Assembly: GCF_018881595.1 (NCBI RefSeq)
Contig: NZ_JACVQA010000001.1
Span: 185,625-249,624, forward strand
Source: Polynucleobacter sp. UK-Gri1-W3
GTDB lineage: Bacteria > Pseudomonadota > Gammaproteobacteria > Burkholderiales > Burkholderiaceae
Reading direction: 5' to 3'
Length of the DNA stretch: 64,000 bases
The notes below the pieces were generated by a model. It did not search any database and was not told the origin of the DNA. It saw nothing but the letters and a program-made list of their open reading frames with translations. The position numbers were made by a program, and so were the translations under genes. Below are positions 18,305-26,894 of this stretch, one piece after another (position 1 is the first letter of the stretch; every line of letters begins with the position of its first letter).

Positions 18305-18960
18305 TACAAATTCTCGCCCTTGTGATTTAACTTCAGAAGCTTTTCCAAGTCCTTCTTCATACTAGAAAATTCTTTAGGCGAATTGGTCACTGGGAAATAC
18401 ATCATCTTTGCCGGACTTGGATCAATCAACTGAATTTCCTGTCCTATGCCTTCTTTATTTAGCCAAGCCTCAAAGTCAGTTCTTTGCTTTGGGTCGGAGG
18501 GCAATGTAAGCACCTTAAGCCCCGCCGTCTTTTCGTCATAAATCTTAAGGACCTCAGGGTCAACAGGCTTACCATCTGTGTTAACCCAGATTAATTGCAA
18601 GCGTTCGCTTTCTCTACCCATGGCAACTTTGGTTTGGCGCATCAGAAATAACGCCTCAATACATTTCTCATCTTTGATGTGGCATTCGCCAGATGGACGA
18701 GCAACCAAGAGAGTCCATTTACCCTGGAGGGGGGCATCAAGCCATGCCGCATTGAACTCTTGCGCTGGATATACAAGTGTTCCGAAATTGGTTTTTCCAC
18801 CCTCAGGTTTAATCACATAATAAGCAAAGTAAGAAGCGAGAACTGGGGAAGCGCAAGCAAGCAATAACAACAACATCTGAATGCGGCCACGACGCGTACG
18901 TGCATTAATCGCAGATGTATCCACCTGTGAAGCCGGAATTAATAATTCTTTATCACTCAC
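18304..18960 (-). CDS. Membrane-anchored thioredoxin/SCO-like protein of the oxidase cluster
   Basis: A 218-residue protein of no assigned function. It has a cytoplasmic N-terminus, one transmembrane helix (about 28-50), and a periplasmic domain. The segment GKWTLLVARPSGEC, followed by a second cysteine seven residues on (Cys93 and Cys100, CX6C), then LRLMRQ-like helix and IWVNTDGKP strand, resembles the layout of SCO/thioredoxin folds but with CX6C in place of CX3C. It lies between SURF1 and ctaA with 2-bp and 1-bp spacing, so a role in oxidase assembly is likely; copper or thiol chemistry is only an inference. Confidence 0.75.
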   Translation of the reverse strand: MSDKELLIPASQVDTSAINARTRRGRIQMLLLLLACASPVLASYFAYYVIKPEGGKTNFGTLVYPAQEFNAAWLDAPLQGKWTLLVARPSGECHIKDEKCIEALFLMRQTKVAMGRESERLQLIWVNTDGKPVDPEVLKIYDEKTAGLKVLTLPSDPKQRTDFEAWLNKEGIGQEIQLIDPSPAKMMYFPVTNSPKEFSSMKKDLEKLLKLNHKGENL

Positions 18961-18962
18961 TC

Positions 18963-19745
18963 TTAATCCCCATTCGTTAATTCCTGTCGTTTATATTGCC
19001 GCAGGCCACTTAGTAACCAAAATAAAAATCCAGCAAAAGCCAAAGCAAACCACTGGAATGCATAAGCATAATGGCGATCTACTCCGCTTGTCAGGGGCGC
19101 CCAATCACGTAGCAAGCCATCCTCTGTGCCAACCTCAAGCTCACGCAAGATAAAAGGGCTTTGCGCCCAACTATGAGCCTTCCCTTCCGCCACTAAATCA
19201 AAATTTTGCTCAATTCTTGGCTTGTTGATATCGGCAGTAATCTTGCCACTCCCAAGCTCAAAGACTTTGCCGGGATGCGCAAATACGATCCCTTCAACAT
19301 TGACCACCTTGTTTAGAGTGTGCACTGGCGGAAGCGTCTCACGATTTTCGTTATTGCGCGGCGCCCAACCCCGATTCACCCAAAGAACCTCGTCTTTCCC
19401 CTCAAGCCTCAAAGGCATCATCAGGTAAAAGCCGGACTGTGCAATCGCGCTCCCAGCAGGAGGGATAGGTCTTGGCCTATTATCAAGCCAAACTGCTGCC
19501 TCGGGAATATATTGTCCACGAGCAATCATACGGCGCTCACTCACCTCTTCCAAAGTCCATGGTCCTGCATTGGCACTTAAGATAGGCATTTGTTGACGAG
19601 CCTGTAAGTTCGCTGCTAAGGCAATTTTGGTATTAGCCCTACTTAATTGCCAAACTCCAGCACCACAGCCGATCGCAATCACCAGCAAGGCTGATAAAGT
19701 AGCAACTATGCGCTTGGTAACAAGGTTAAAAAACAGCTTATTCAA
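18963..19745 (-). CDS. SURF1 family cytochrome oxidase assembly protein
   Basis: SURF1 proteins help insert heme a into subunit I. The 260-residue protein has one transmembrane helix near the N-terminus (about 11-30) and one near the C-terminus (about 235-252), with the periplasmic domain between. Family motifs are visible: RMIARGQYIPEAAVWLDNRP, VLWVNRGWAPR and the C-terminal DRHYAYAFQWFALA. It begins the minus-strand run to SCO1 and is divergent from the small DUF2909 gene by only 14 bp. Confidence 0.93.
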   Translation of the reverse strand: MNKLFFNLVTKRIVATLSALLVIAIGCGAGVWQLSRANTKIALAANLQARQQMPILSANAGPWTLEEVSERRMIARGQYIPEAAVWLDNRPRPIPPAGSAIAQSGFYLMMPLRLEGKDEVLWVNRGWAPRNNENRETLPPVHTLNKVVNVEGIVFAHPGKVFELGSGKITADINKPRIEQNFDLVAEGKAHSWAQSPFILRELEVGTEDGLLRDWAPLTSGVDRHYAYAFQWFALAFAGFLFWLLSGLRQYKRQELTNGD

Positions 19746-19759
19746 TTGAGGGATCTGAA

Positions 19760-19972
19760 ATGAAGTGGATTATTCCTATTGTCCTACTAATGATTGTTTT
19801 TAGCTTAGGATCAGCCTTGTATTACATGATGAAAGATAGGGGGAATAGCTCCCGCATGGTTCATTCACTGATGCTGCGCATCGGATTGTCCGTCGTGCTA
19901 TTTTTAGGCATTCTGCTAGCCCATTACTTTGGCCTAATTGAGGCTACTGGTATCAGAGTTGGGACAAATTAA
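19760..19972 (+). CDS. DUF2909 small twin-transmembrane protein
   Basis: A 70-residue protein made almost entirely of two transmembrane helices (about 3-24 and 38-60) joined by a short charged loop (MKDRGNSSRM). It matches the DUF2909 small membrane proteins found in oxidase clusters of beta-proteobacteria. It is on the opposite strand to all its neighbours, between SURF1 and ctaE, with GAGG eight bases before the ATG and a strong terminator after it. The function is unknown; a place in oxidase assembly or stability is suggested only by location. Confidence 0.75.
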   Translation: MKWIIPIVLLMIVFSLGSALYYMMKDRGNSSRMVHSLMLRIGLSVVLFLGILLAHYFGLIEATGIRVGTN

Positions 19973-20004
19973 TCGTTATTGCACAAAACAAAAGCGCTAA
20001 AACA

Positions 20005-20031
20005 AATCGGGGCTTAGAGCCCCGATTTTTA
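20005..20031 (+). terminator. Bidirectional terminator between DUF2909 gene and ctaE
   Basis: A perfect ten-pair stem AATCGGGGCT/AGCCCCGATT with a three-base loop is followed by a T run on the plus strand; read the other way it is also followed by a T-rich stretch (TTTGTTTT). It can end the plus-strand DUF2909 transcript and the minus-strand oxidase transcript after ctaE. Confidence 0.9.
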
Positions 20032-20037
20032 TTCAAC

Positions 20038-20892
20038 TTACATCCAGTAAACAGCGATGTATAGACCAAGCCAGACTACGTCAACAAAGTGCCAATACCA
20101 AGCAGCCCCTTCAAATGCAAAGTGATGCTTAGCCGTGAAGTCGCCGCGAATCATCCGGCGTAAAACGATCGCCAGCATAGTGCCGCCAAGGAACACGTGG
20201 AAACCATGGAATCCAGTCAACATGAAGAATGTAGAGCCGTAGATACCTGATGTAAGCTTCAAATTGAGCTCATGGTAAGCATGGTAGTACTCGAAGACTT
20301 GGAAGCACAAGAAGATGAAGCCCAGGCCAACAGTAGCAGCTAAGCCAATAATGGCCTTCTTCATGTGATTCTGTACTAATGCATGGTGCGCAATAGTAAT
20401 GGTCACACCAGAGCTCAACAACAGCAGTGTGTTGATAGTTGGAATAGGCCAAGGGCCCATCGTTGTAAATTTCTCAACTAATCCTGCAGGGCCATCATTT
20501 GGCCATACAGCCTGGAAATTGGGCCAAATTAATTTGCTCTCAACATCACCCATCCAAGGCATCGCAATATTGCGGGCATAAAAGAGGGCCGCAAAGAATG
20601 CGCCGAAGAACATGATTTCGGAGAAGATGAACCAAGCCATTGACCAGCGATAAGAAATGTCAACGTTGATACCATTCTTACCAGCATTAGATTCAGCAAT
20701 TGTGTCACCGAACCAGTTATACAAAACGTATATAACAAATGCCACGCCCGCAAGAGTAAGAGGGGCGCCCCAAGAAGTATGATTTACCCACCCTGAAATA
20801 CCAAAGGCAAAAGCAATTAAGCCAAAGGCGGCCATTGCTGGATGTCTAGATAGTCCAGGGACGAAATAGTATGGGGTTGAATTGGATGACAT
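20038..20892 (-). CDS. ctaE: Cytochrome c oxidase subunit III
   Basis: Subunit III of the aa3 oxidase, 284 residues from the ATG at 20892 (MSSNSTPYYFVPG), preceded by a GAGAG ribosome site; an upstream in-frame TTG at 20910 adds six residues and is less likely. Seven transmembrane helices are visible, with the family features EIMFFGAFFAALFYAR and the C-terminal GAAWYWHFVDVVWLGLYIAVYW. It is the last gene of the minus-strand structural run ctaC-ctaD-small-ctaG-DUF2970-ctaE and ends at a bidirectional terminator. Confidence 0.96.
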   Translation of the reverse strand: MSSNSTPYYFVPGLSRHPAMAAFGLIAFAFGISGWVNHTSWGAPLTLAGVAFVIYVLYNWFGDTIAESNAGKNGINVDISYRWSMAWFIFSEIMFFGAFFAALFYARNIAMPWMGDVESKLIWPNFQAVWPNDGPAGLVEKFTTMGPWPIPTINTLLLLSSGVTITIAHHALVQNHMKKAIIGLAATVGLGFIFLCFQVFEYYHAYHELNLKLTSGIYGSTFFMLTGFHGFHVFLGGTMLAIVLRRMIRGDFTAKHHFAFEGAAWYWHFVDVVWLGLYIAVYWM

Positions 20893-20921
20893 CTTATTCT
20901 CTCTATTCAATCAAAAAAAAA

Positions 20922-21116
20922 TCAATGGGACACAACTGCTTTCACTATCAACAGGAGAACGCCCATAAAAATCAAGGCGCCAACAACACCTGCAATGATA
21001 ATGTGTACAAAACTCAATGAAGCAACATCTTCCTGTAAACCTGACTTCTTACGCACCCCCAGAAAACCCCACATCACGGCTTTCATAGATTGCATAAAAC
21101 TACTTTTCTTTTTCAA
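20922..21116 (-). CDS. DUF2970 small membrane protein
   Basis: A 64-residue protein with a basic N-terminal part (MKKKSSFMQSMKAVMWGFLGVRKK) and one transmembrane helix (about 36-61). It matches the DUF2970 family, which is found between ctaG and ctaE in beta-proteobacterial oxidase operons. Its ATG overlaps the ctaG stop by four bases (ATGA). No biochemical function is known; the constant location suggests assembly or stability of the oxidase. Confidence 0.8.
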   Translation of the reverse strand: MKKKSSFMQSMKAVMWGFLGVRKKSGLQEDVASLSFVHIIIAGVVGALIFMGVLLLIVKAVVSH

Positions 21117-21703
21117 GAAGCAACCCTTGATTTGGGGGCAGGTGGTGTACCACCAATACCCAATTCAAAGAAGGTATACGACAAAGTAATTGTTTTCACA
21201 TCGTCAGGCAAGCCTGCATCGATGACAAAGACAACTGGCATCTTTCTTGTTTCCTTAGCTGCGAGCGTTTGCTCCTGAAAACAAAAACACTCTAACTTAG
21301 TAAAAAATTCTGTTGCGCTTTTAGGCGCATAACTCGGTATTGCCTGTGCTCGCACTTGGCGATCCTGATTATTGGTGACCTCATAAACAATCTCAGTCAT
21401 TTCACCAGGATGTACTTCTAAAAAATTCTTTACTGGTTTGAAAGTAAGAGGGCCACGGCTATTAGAGTCAAACTCAATTGTTACCGTTCGTGCATAGTTA
21501 ACCTGGGTATTACCAACCTTGTTAGGGCTAAACGCTCTGACACCATAGTCATTTTTGCTCGTTACAACATTAATCCCGGTCACCTCACACAAGGCTCTAT
21601 ACATTGGGACTAGTGCGTAACCAAAACCAAACATCATTACCGCTGCAATTAAGAGCTTTAATAAAATCTGGCGGTTCAGTGATTGAGTTGAAACCATCAT
21701 CAT
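21113..21703 (-). CDS. ctaG: Cytochrome c oxidase assembly protein CtaG (Cox11)
   Basis: Cox11-type CtaG delivers copper to the CuB site of subunit I. The 196-residue protein has one N-terminal transmembrane helix (about 13-33, ending YALVPMYRALC), then the periplasmic copper domain with the hallmark CFCFQEQTL motif and the C-terminal ITLSYTFFELG. Three ATG codons stand in a row at the start (21703-21695); the first is given. It lies 7 bp after a small oxidase protein and overlaps the DUF2970 gene. Confidence 0.96.
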   Translation of the reverse strand: MMMVSTQSLNRQILLKLLIAAVMMFGFGYALVPMYRALCEVTGINVVTSKNDYGVRAFSPNKVGNTQVNYARTVTIEFDSNSRGPLTFKPVKNFLEVHPGEMTEIVYEVTNNQDRQVRAQAIPSYAPKSATEFFTKLECFCFQEQTLAAKETRKMPVVFVIDAGLPDDVKTITLSYTFFELGIGGTPPAPKSRVAS

Positions 21704-21710
21704 CGCGGGA

Positions 21711-21842
21711 TTAACCCAACATACCCCGTTTAATCACAATACCAATAAAAAATATCAACACAACACTCAAAAGAATGAAGCCCATCCTGCGATTTTTCGC
21801 AGCAAGGGCTTGTTTCTCTGATGAATTAAATTCCGGCTTCAT
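21711..21842 (-). CDS. Small single-helix cytochrome oxidase assembly protein
   Basis: A 43-residue protein beginning at the ATG at 21842 (MKPEFNSSEKQALAAKNRRM) with one transmembrane helix (about 20-38) and a basic end. Upstream codons of the same frame lie inside ctaD and are not used. It overlaps the end of ctaD by 17 bases. Short proteins of this kind sit between ctaD and ctaG in beta-proteobacteria and are annotated as small oxidase assembly proteins; the exact role is unknown. Confidence 0.7.
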   Translation of the reverse strand: MKPEFNSSEKQALAAKNRRMGFILLSVVLIFFIGIVIKRGMLG

Positions 21843-23445
21843 GCATTTGCTCAGCACTAGGTGGAGTTTCAAAAGTATGATGAGGTGCTGGAGAAGGAAT
21901 AATCCACTCCAAGCCTTTAGCTCCATCCCATGGCTTCATTGGTGCTTTTTCACCTTGGCCGCGGTATGCAGGAAGCACAACAAAGATCAAGAAATAGACC
22001 TGCGATAAGCCAAAGCCCAATGCGCCGATCGAAGCGATTAAATTGAAATCAGCAAACTGGGTTGGATAGTCAGCATAGCGACGCGGCATACCAGCTAAAC
22101 CCAAGAAATGCATCGGGAAGAATGTGATGTTAAAGAAAATCATGGAAGTCCAGAAGTGGATCTTGCCGCGAGTTTCACTAGCCATGCGACCTGTCCACTT
22201 GGGGCACCAGTAGTAGAAACCGGCGAACATGGCAAATAATGAACCTGCTACCAGTACATAGTGGAAGTGAGCCACAACATAGTAGGTATCTTGCAAACCG
22301 ATATCAATTGGCGCCATTGCTAAGATCAAACCAGTAAAGCCACCCATCGTAAATACGAAGATAAAACCAATGGCCCACAACATTGGAGTTTCGAAAGTCA
22401 TCGAACCTTTCCACATCGTTGCCACCCAATTAAAAATCTTCACGCCAGTTGGAACAGCGATCAACATCGTTGCGTACATAAAAAACAATTGACCAGTTAC
22501 CGGCATACCAGTTGCAAACATGTGGTGAGCCCAAACGATGAACGACAAGATCGCAATAGATGCTGTTGCATAAACCATTGAACTGTAACCAAATAATGTT
22601 TTTCTGGAGAAAGCAGGAATAATTTCACTCACGATTCCAAATGCTGGAAGAATCATGATATAAACCTCTGGGTGACCGAAGAACCAGAAAATATGCTGGA
22701 ACATGATTGGGTCGCCACCGCCAACTGCGGAGAAGAATGAGGTGCCAAAGTGACGGTCAGTCAAGGTCATCGTGATCGCACCAGCTAATACAGGCATCAC
22801 AGCAATCAACAAATAAGCAGTGATCAACCAAGTCCAGCAGAACATTGGCATCTTCATCAGAGTCATGCCCGGAGCGCGCATATTCAAGATGGTCACGATG
22901 ATATTGATCGAACCCATGATGGAAGAGGCACCCAATAAATGAAGGGCAAAAATAGCCATATCCATGCCAGGACCCATTTGTGAGGTCAACGGAGCATACA
23001 TAGTCCAACCACCTGCTGGAGCGCCACCAGGGACAAGGAATGAGCTCAATAACAAGGTTGCAGCCACTGGCAGAATCCAGAAGCTAAAGTTGTTCATACG
23101 AGCAAACGCCATGTCAGATGCACCAATTTGCAAAGGCACCATCCAGTTAGCGAAACCAACGAATGCCGGCATGATTGCACCGAACACCATTACCAAGCCA
23201 TGCATGGTTGTTAGCTGATTAAAGAACTCGGGACGGAAGAATTGCAAACCAGGCTGGAATAATTCTAGGCGAATACCCAAAGCCATCGTGCCACCAGCTA
23301 AAAGGCTGATGAATGAGAAGAGCAAATACATCGTGCCAATATCTTTGTGGTTGGTTGCAAACAACCAACGACGCCATCCGTGTGGCATGTGATCATCATG
23401 CGCGTGGTCGTGTGCGTGATCGTGGGTAGTAGAGACTGTACTCAT
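21826..23445 (-). CDS. ctaD: Cytochrome c oxidase subunit I
   Basis: The catalytic subunit, 539 residues with about twelve transmembrane helices. All metal-ligand motifs of heme-copper oxidases are present: the low-spin heme His in TTMHGLVMVFG, the CuB His-Tyr pair in GHPEVYIMILP, the two further CuB histidines in WAHHMFATGM, and the heme a3/heme a histidines in AHFHYVLVAGS. The N-terminus is His-rich (about ten His in the first 25 residues) and might bind metal. It follows ctaC by 43 bp. Confidence 0.98.
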   Translation of the reverse strand: MSTVSTTHDHAHDHAHDDHMPHGWRRWLFATNHKDIGTMYLLFSFISLLAGGTMALGIRLELFQPGLQFFRPEFFNQLTTMHGLVMVFGAIMPAFVGFANWMVPLQIGASDMAFARMNNFSFWILPVAATLLLSSFLVPGGAPAGGWTMYAPLTSQMGPGMDMAIFALHLLGASSIMGSINIIVTILNMRAPGMTLMKMPMFCWTWLITAYLLIAVMPVLAGAITMTLTDRHFGTSFFSAVGGGDPIMFQHIFWFFGHPEVYIMILPAFGIVSEIIPAFSRKTLFGYSSMVYATASIAILSFIVWAHHMFATGMPVTGQLFFMYATMLIAVPTGVKIFNWVATMWKGSMTFETPMLWAIGFIFVFTMGGFTGLILAMAPIDIGLQDTYYVVAHFHYVLVAGSLFAMFAGFYYWCPKWTGRMASETRGKIHFWTSMIFFNITFFPMHFLGLAGMPRRYADYPTQFADFNLIASIGALGFGLSQVYFLIFVVLPAYRGQGEKAPMKPWDGAKGLEWIIPSPAPHHTFETPPSAEQMHEAGI

Positions 23446-23488
23446 GGATTACTCCGGTTTCGTTTTTATCTGTATTAGTTAATATTGA

Positions 23489-24646
23489 TTACTTACCGCC
23501 ATGCGCGGTCATAATTTCTTGAGTCTGAATCACTTCGCCAGTCTTATTACCCCATGAATTACGGGTATAAGTAATAACGGCCGCAATGTCTCCGTCAGAA
23601 AGTACGCCTGCCCACTTCGGCATTGCATTTTTACCATTGAGCAAGATATTGAACTGACCCTCTTTAGGACCATTCACTACTTTGCTGCCATCCAATGCGG
23701 GGAATGCGCCAGCACCTTTGCCATTTGGCTGGTGGCAAGCTGCACAGTTTGCTGCGTAGACTTTGGCACCGCGTTCTTTTTGCTCATCCAAGGTGTAAAC
23801 CTTAGAAGGGTCATCGCCACCAGCGCCCATTGCTTGTTTCTTCTCAGCCACCCATTTGGTGTAGTCCTCTTGTGAAACTACACGGACAACGATAGGCATA
23901 AAGGCATGCTCTGCACCGCAAAGCTCAGAGCACTGACCGCGGAATGTACCAGTCCTATCGGCTCTAAACCAAGTGTCACGCACAAAACCAGGAATCGCAT
24001 CTTGCTTTACGCCAAATGCTGGGATAGTCCAAGCATGAATAACATCATTAGCAGTAGTGATCAAACGAATTTTCTTGCCAACCGGCACAACTAATTCGTT
24101 ATCCACTTCCATCAAATAGGTATCTGACTTGGGTGCTAAGTTATTGATTGCTTCACGTGATGTCGCCAAGGTAGACAAAAAGCTAATGCCTTCACCTTCA
24201 CCTTTGATGTAGTCGTAACCCCATTTCCACTGATAGCCAGTGGTCTTAATAGTGATGTCAGAATTGGTAGTATCTTTCATCGCCACAACAGTTTTGGTTG
24301 CTGGCAATGCCATGCCGATAACGATGAGCAATGGAATTACTGTCCAAATAATTTCAACAGTCGTGCTCTCATGAAATGAGGCTGATTTGTGACCTAATGA
24401 TTTGCGGTGTTTCAAGATGGAATAAAACATCACTCCAAAAACGCCCACAAAAATGAGTGCGCAAATTGCCAACATCATCCAGTGCAACCAATGGATCTCC
24501 TGCATGATTTTGGTAGCAGCAGGCGCAAAATTCAGCTGATTGACAGCTGGGCCACCAGGCATATTCTCTGCTGCATGAGCAAATGCAGTGCCAAAGGCTA
24601 CTGCGAAATAGAGCGAAGCCCTAGTGACTTTTCCAAATAAATTCAT
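23489..24646 (-). CDS. ctaC: Cytochrome c oxidase subunit II with fused cytochrome c domain
   Basis: A 385-residue caa3-type subunit II. A signal peptide (1-25) precedes two transmembrane helices (about 53-75 and 97-117), then the cupredoxin domain with the CuA motif GQCSELCGAEHAFMPI, and a C-terminal cytochrome c domain (about residues 290-385) with the heme motif CAACH and a later Met ligand (NAMPKWAG). The fusion lets electrons pass directly from heme c to CuA. It is first in the structural operon and has a good promoter upstream. Confidence 0.97.
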   Translation of the reverse strand: MNLFGKVTRASLYFAVAFGTAFAHAAENMPGGPAVNQLNFAPAATKIMQEIHWLHWMMLAICALIFVGVFGVMFYSILKHRKSLGHKSASFHESTTVEIIWTVIPLLIVIGMALPATKTVVAMKDTTNSDITIKTTGYQWKWGYDYIKGEGEGISFLSTLATSREAINNLAPKSDTYLMEVDNELVVPVGKKIRLITTANDVIHAWTIPAFGVKQDAIPGFVRDTWFRADRTGTFRGQCSELCGAEHAFMPIVVRVVSQEDYTKWVAEKKQAMGAGGDDPSKVYTLDEQKERGAKVYAANCAACHQPNGKGAGAFPALDGSKVVNGPKEGQFNILLNGKNAMPKWAGVLSDGDIAAVITYTRNSWGNKTGEVIQTQEIMTAHGGK

Positions 24647-24735
24647 CTTATTCTCTGTTTATTGTCGTGAGCACAGCAGCAAAAGTGCCACAGAATGCCC
24701 AAAAAAACGGTCTTATGCCAATACATCCTGCCGTG

Positions 24736-24764
24736 ATTATAGGGTTAATTAGGCGCAACAACAA
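24736..24764 (-). promoter_or_regulatory. Promoter of the ctaC oxidase operon
   Basis: On the minus strand TTGTTG (24764-24759), a 17-bp spacer, and a perfect TATAAT (24741-24736) form a sigma-70 type promoter. The predicted start near 24729 leaves a leader of about 83 bases before the ctaC ATG. The remaining gap (24647-24826) shows no gene or clear operator. Confidence 0.7.
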
Positions 24765-24826
24765 ACCTGAATAACCTAGCTTGATCCAATCTTCGTCAAG
24801 GTTTAAATGATAGTAAGCACTTACAC

Positions 24827-25624
24827 TTACGCAGAATCTGACCTAGTCTTGCGCGTAATTTGATTTGGATCAATGTAAGCGACGTTGTCTTTCGCCTTTG
24901 CGAGGTGTTTTCCGAGGGCCCATGCGTGCCCATAAACCACTTCTAAGGTCAGCTTTTGTGGCAAAACACTCATTTGAGGGACTGTAAGAGGGTCGGAATG
25001 CATCAATTTCAGAGCATCAATATCCGCAAGCAATAACTCAGACTTCTCATAGTCCAATGTCAAGTACTCCATATCCATAACTGGGTCAGAAAAACGCTCG
25101 CCAAGCAAGACATCTCCCATGTCATGCATATCCCAAGGACTCAATAGATTTTTCTGCTTTAACCCTGTCAACTCTAGTGAGCGTAGCTCTTTTCCAGTGT
25201 CAGGTCCCAAATAGCTAAACGTGAGCAAACCCCCCTCACGCAATACGCGCCAACACTCTTGTAGAAAATGTTTTGGGTCTGCCAAATCCTGCAATAAAAG
25301 ATCACTAAAAACCAAATCGACAGAATTATCAGGAATATCAAATCTTCCAGATGATGCATAGCTTGCCAAGGGGCTAGTATTGCCGGCAAATAAAGATCGC
25401 CAATTGGTCATCACCTTAGCGCGCCACATTTGAAAACCGGAAACACCCGTTTCAGTAATGCTAAAAGTACGTGCCTTTGGAAAGCGTTTGGCGAGCATCT
25501 CTAAATGCTTTCCAGCAAAGTCTGGCACGATCAGGATATCTTTTGCATCGAGCTTAACGATATCCAATTTCTGCAGCATGCGATCTGCAATTTCGTCTTG
25601 TAACCATCTGATGGGTTGGGTCAT
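24827..25624 (-). CDS. SAM-dependent methyltransferase, BioC-like
   Basis: A 265-residue methyltransferase from the ATG at 25624 (MTQPIRWLQDEIADRML); further upstream only TTG is available. It has the type 11 methyltransferase core with the post-I region ILIVPDFAGKHLEMLAKRFP, acidic FSITETGVSGF and the motif LVFSDLLLQDLADPKHFLQECWRVLREGGLLTFSYLG. This layout resembles BioC (malonyl-ACP O-methyltransferase for biotin), but motif I lacks the normal GxGxG, and no other biotin synthesis gene is near, so the substrate is left open. It is divergent from comF with 23 bp between starts. Confidence 0.75.
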   Translation of the reverse strand: MTQPIRWLQDEIADRMLQKLDIVKLDAKDILIVPDFAGKHLEMLAKRFPKARTFSITETGVSGFQMWRAKVMTNWRSLFAGNTSPLASYASSGRFDIPDNSVDLVFSDLLLQDLADPKHFLQECWRVLREGGLLTFSYLGPDTGKELRSLELTGLKQKNLLSPWDMHDMGDVLLGERFSDPVMDMEYLTLDYEKSELLLADIDALKLMHSDPLTVPQMSVLPQKLTLEVVYGHAWALGKHLAKAKDNVAYIDPNQITRKTRSDSA

Positions 25625-25647
25625 TGGCTCAGTATACTCAGCGCCCC

Positions 25648-26409
25648 ATGCGAATTCCAAAGAACATTTTTCAAACTATTTGTGAGCATCTATTGCCAAC
25701 GGCTTGCATCATTTGTCAGGCATTTCAAAAATTCTCAGTTTGCAATAAGTGCCTCGGCTCATTGAAAGATGATGCATTGTGCAACTATCAATGTTGCTAC
25801 CAATGTGGCATTGCACTTCAAGCTTCAGAAGTGCCTATACAAAAATGTGTGGAGTGCCAATACATCGAACCCTACTTTGATGAAACCTATTGCTTAGATC
25901 GCTATGAAGGATTATTACAACTCCCCCTACATGAATTGAAGTATCAGAAACGTATCGCATTTGCTGGTGCGCTTAGCAACACATGGAACTTGCTTATCGG
26001 CCAAGAGCTAGAAGATATTCCCGCAGATTATTTACTACCAGTTCCACTCAGCATCCAAAAGCTAGCACAACGCGGCTTTAATCAAAGCTGGGAGATTGCT
26101 AAACATATTCGCTGTGGACAACATATTCAAAAATCACCTTATGTACTTCGCCGACATCATTATTCAGAACACCAAGCCGGAAGCTCTCTGTTTAATCGTC
26201 ACCTAGCCATTCAGGGAATGTTTTATGTTGAAGCGAGTGACGTTCAGAAACTACAAAATAAGACTGTCATAGTGTTTGATGATGTAATGACCAGCGGAGC
26301 AACTCTTAATGAAATTGCACGCGTTCTGAAGGACAATGGCGTATCTCGCGTAATCAATTGGGTTTTACTGAGAGCTGCGCGGCCAATTCAAAGAGTTCCT
26401 CATGTTTAA
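25648..26409 (+). CDS. comF: ComF family phosphoribosyltransferase-like protein
   Basis: A 253-residue protein from the ATG at 25648. The N-terminal third has pairs of cysteines (CIIC, CNKC, CCYQC, CVEC) likely to bind zinc, and the C-terminal part has the PRTase signature VIVFDDVMTSGATLNE. ComF is needed for DNA uptake during natural transformation in several bacteria; the enzymatic role is not settled. It overlaps trmL by 8 bases. The gene is a long way from other competence genes, so the symbol rests on the domain layout. Confidence 0.88.
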   Translation: MRIPKNIFQTICEHLLPTACIICQAFQKFSVCNKCLGSLKDDALCNYQCCYQCGIALQASEVPIQKCVECQYIEPYFDETYCLDRYEGLLQLPLHELKYQKRIAFAGALSNTWNLLIGQELEDIPADYLLPVPLSIQKLAQRGFNQSWEIAKHIRCGQHIQKSPYVLRRHHYSEHQAGSSLFNRHLAIQGMFYVEASDVQKLQNKTVIVFDDVMTSGATLNEIARVLKDNGVSRVINWVLLRAARPIQRVPHV

Positions 26410-26872
26410 TATTGTTTTATTCGAACCAGAAATTCCGCCCAATACAGGCAACATCATTCGCTTATGTGCCAATACTGGAGCTAAGTTACATTTAATTGAA
26501 CCGCTTGGCTTTCCCATGGAAAACGCTAAGTTGCGTAGAGCGGGCTTGGACTATCACGAGTTTGCAAAAGTAAAAGTTCACAAAAATTGGGCGCAGTTTT
26601 TAAAAGATGAGCAACCTGATCCTCAACATCTCTTTGCATTAACCACTAAGGGCTCAGGAAAGTTTCATGAAGGCAAATACTCGCCCGATGATTACTTTGT
26701 ATTTGGCTCTGAAACTAAAGGTATTACAGATGAAGTCAGAGATTCCATTCCAGCTGAGAATCGCATGCGCTTAGCGATGCAAGATAGTAGTCGTAGCTTG
26801 AATTTATCAAATACTGTAGCGATTGTTGTATACGAAGCATGGCGCCAAAATGGCTTGGCAGGAGGGCAGTAA
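26402..26872 (+). CDS. trmL: tRNA (cytidine/uridine-34-2'-O)-methyltransferase
   Basis: TrmL methylates the wobble base ribose of certain tRNA-Leu species. The 156-residue single-domain SPOUT enzyme shows EPEIPPNTGNIIRLC at the start, FVFGSETKGI in the middle and SLNLSNTVAIVVYEAWRQ near the end, the three parts of the trefoil-knot SAM site. It overlaps comF and is convergent with gpsA. Confidence 0.95.
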   Translation: MFNIVLFEPEIPPNTGNIIRLCANTGAKLHLIEPLGFPMENAKLRRAGLDYHEFAKVKVHKNWAQFLKDEQPDPQHLFALTTKGSGKFHEGKYSPDDYFVFGSETKGITDEVRDSIPAENRMRLAMQDSSRSLNLSNTVAIVVYEAWRQNGLAGGQ

Positions 26873-26894
26873 CAAGCTGACCTAGATAGTGGGC

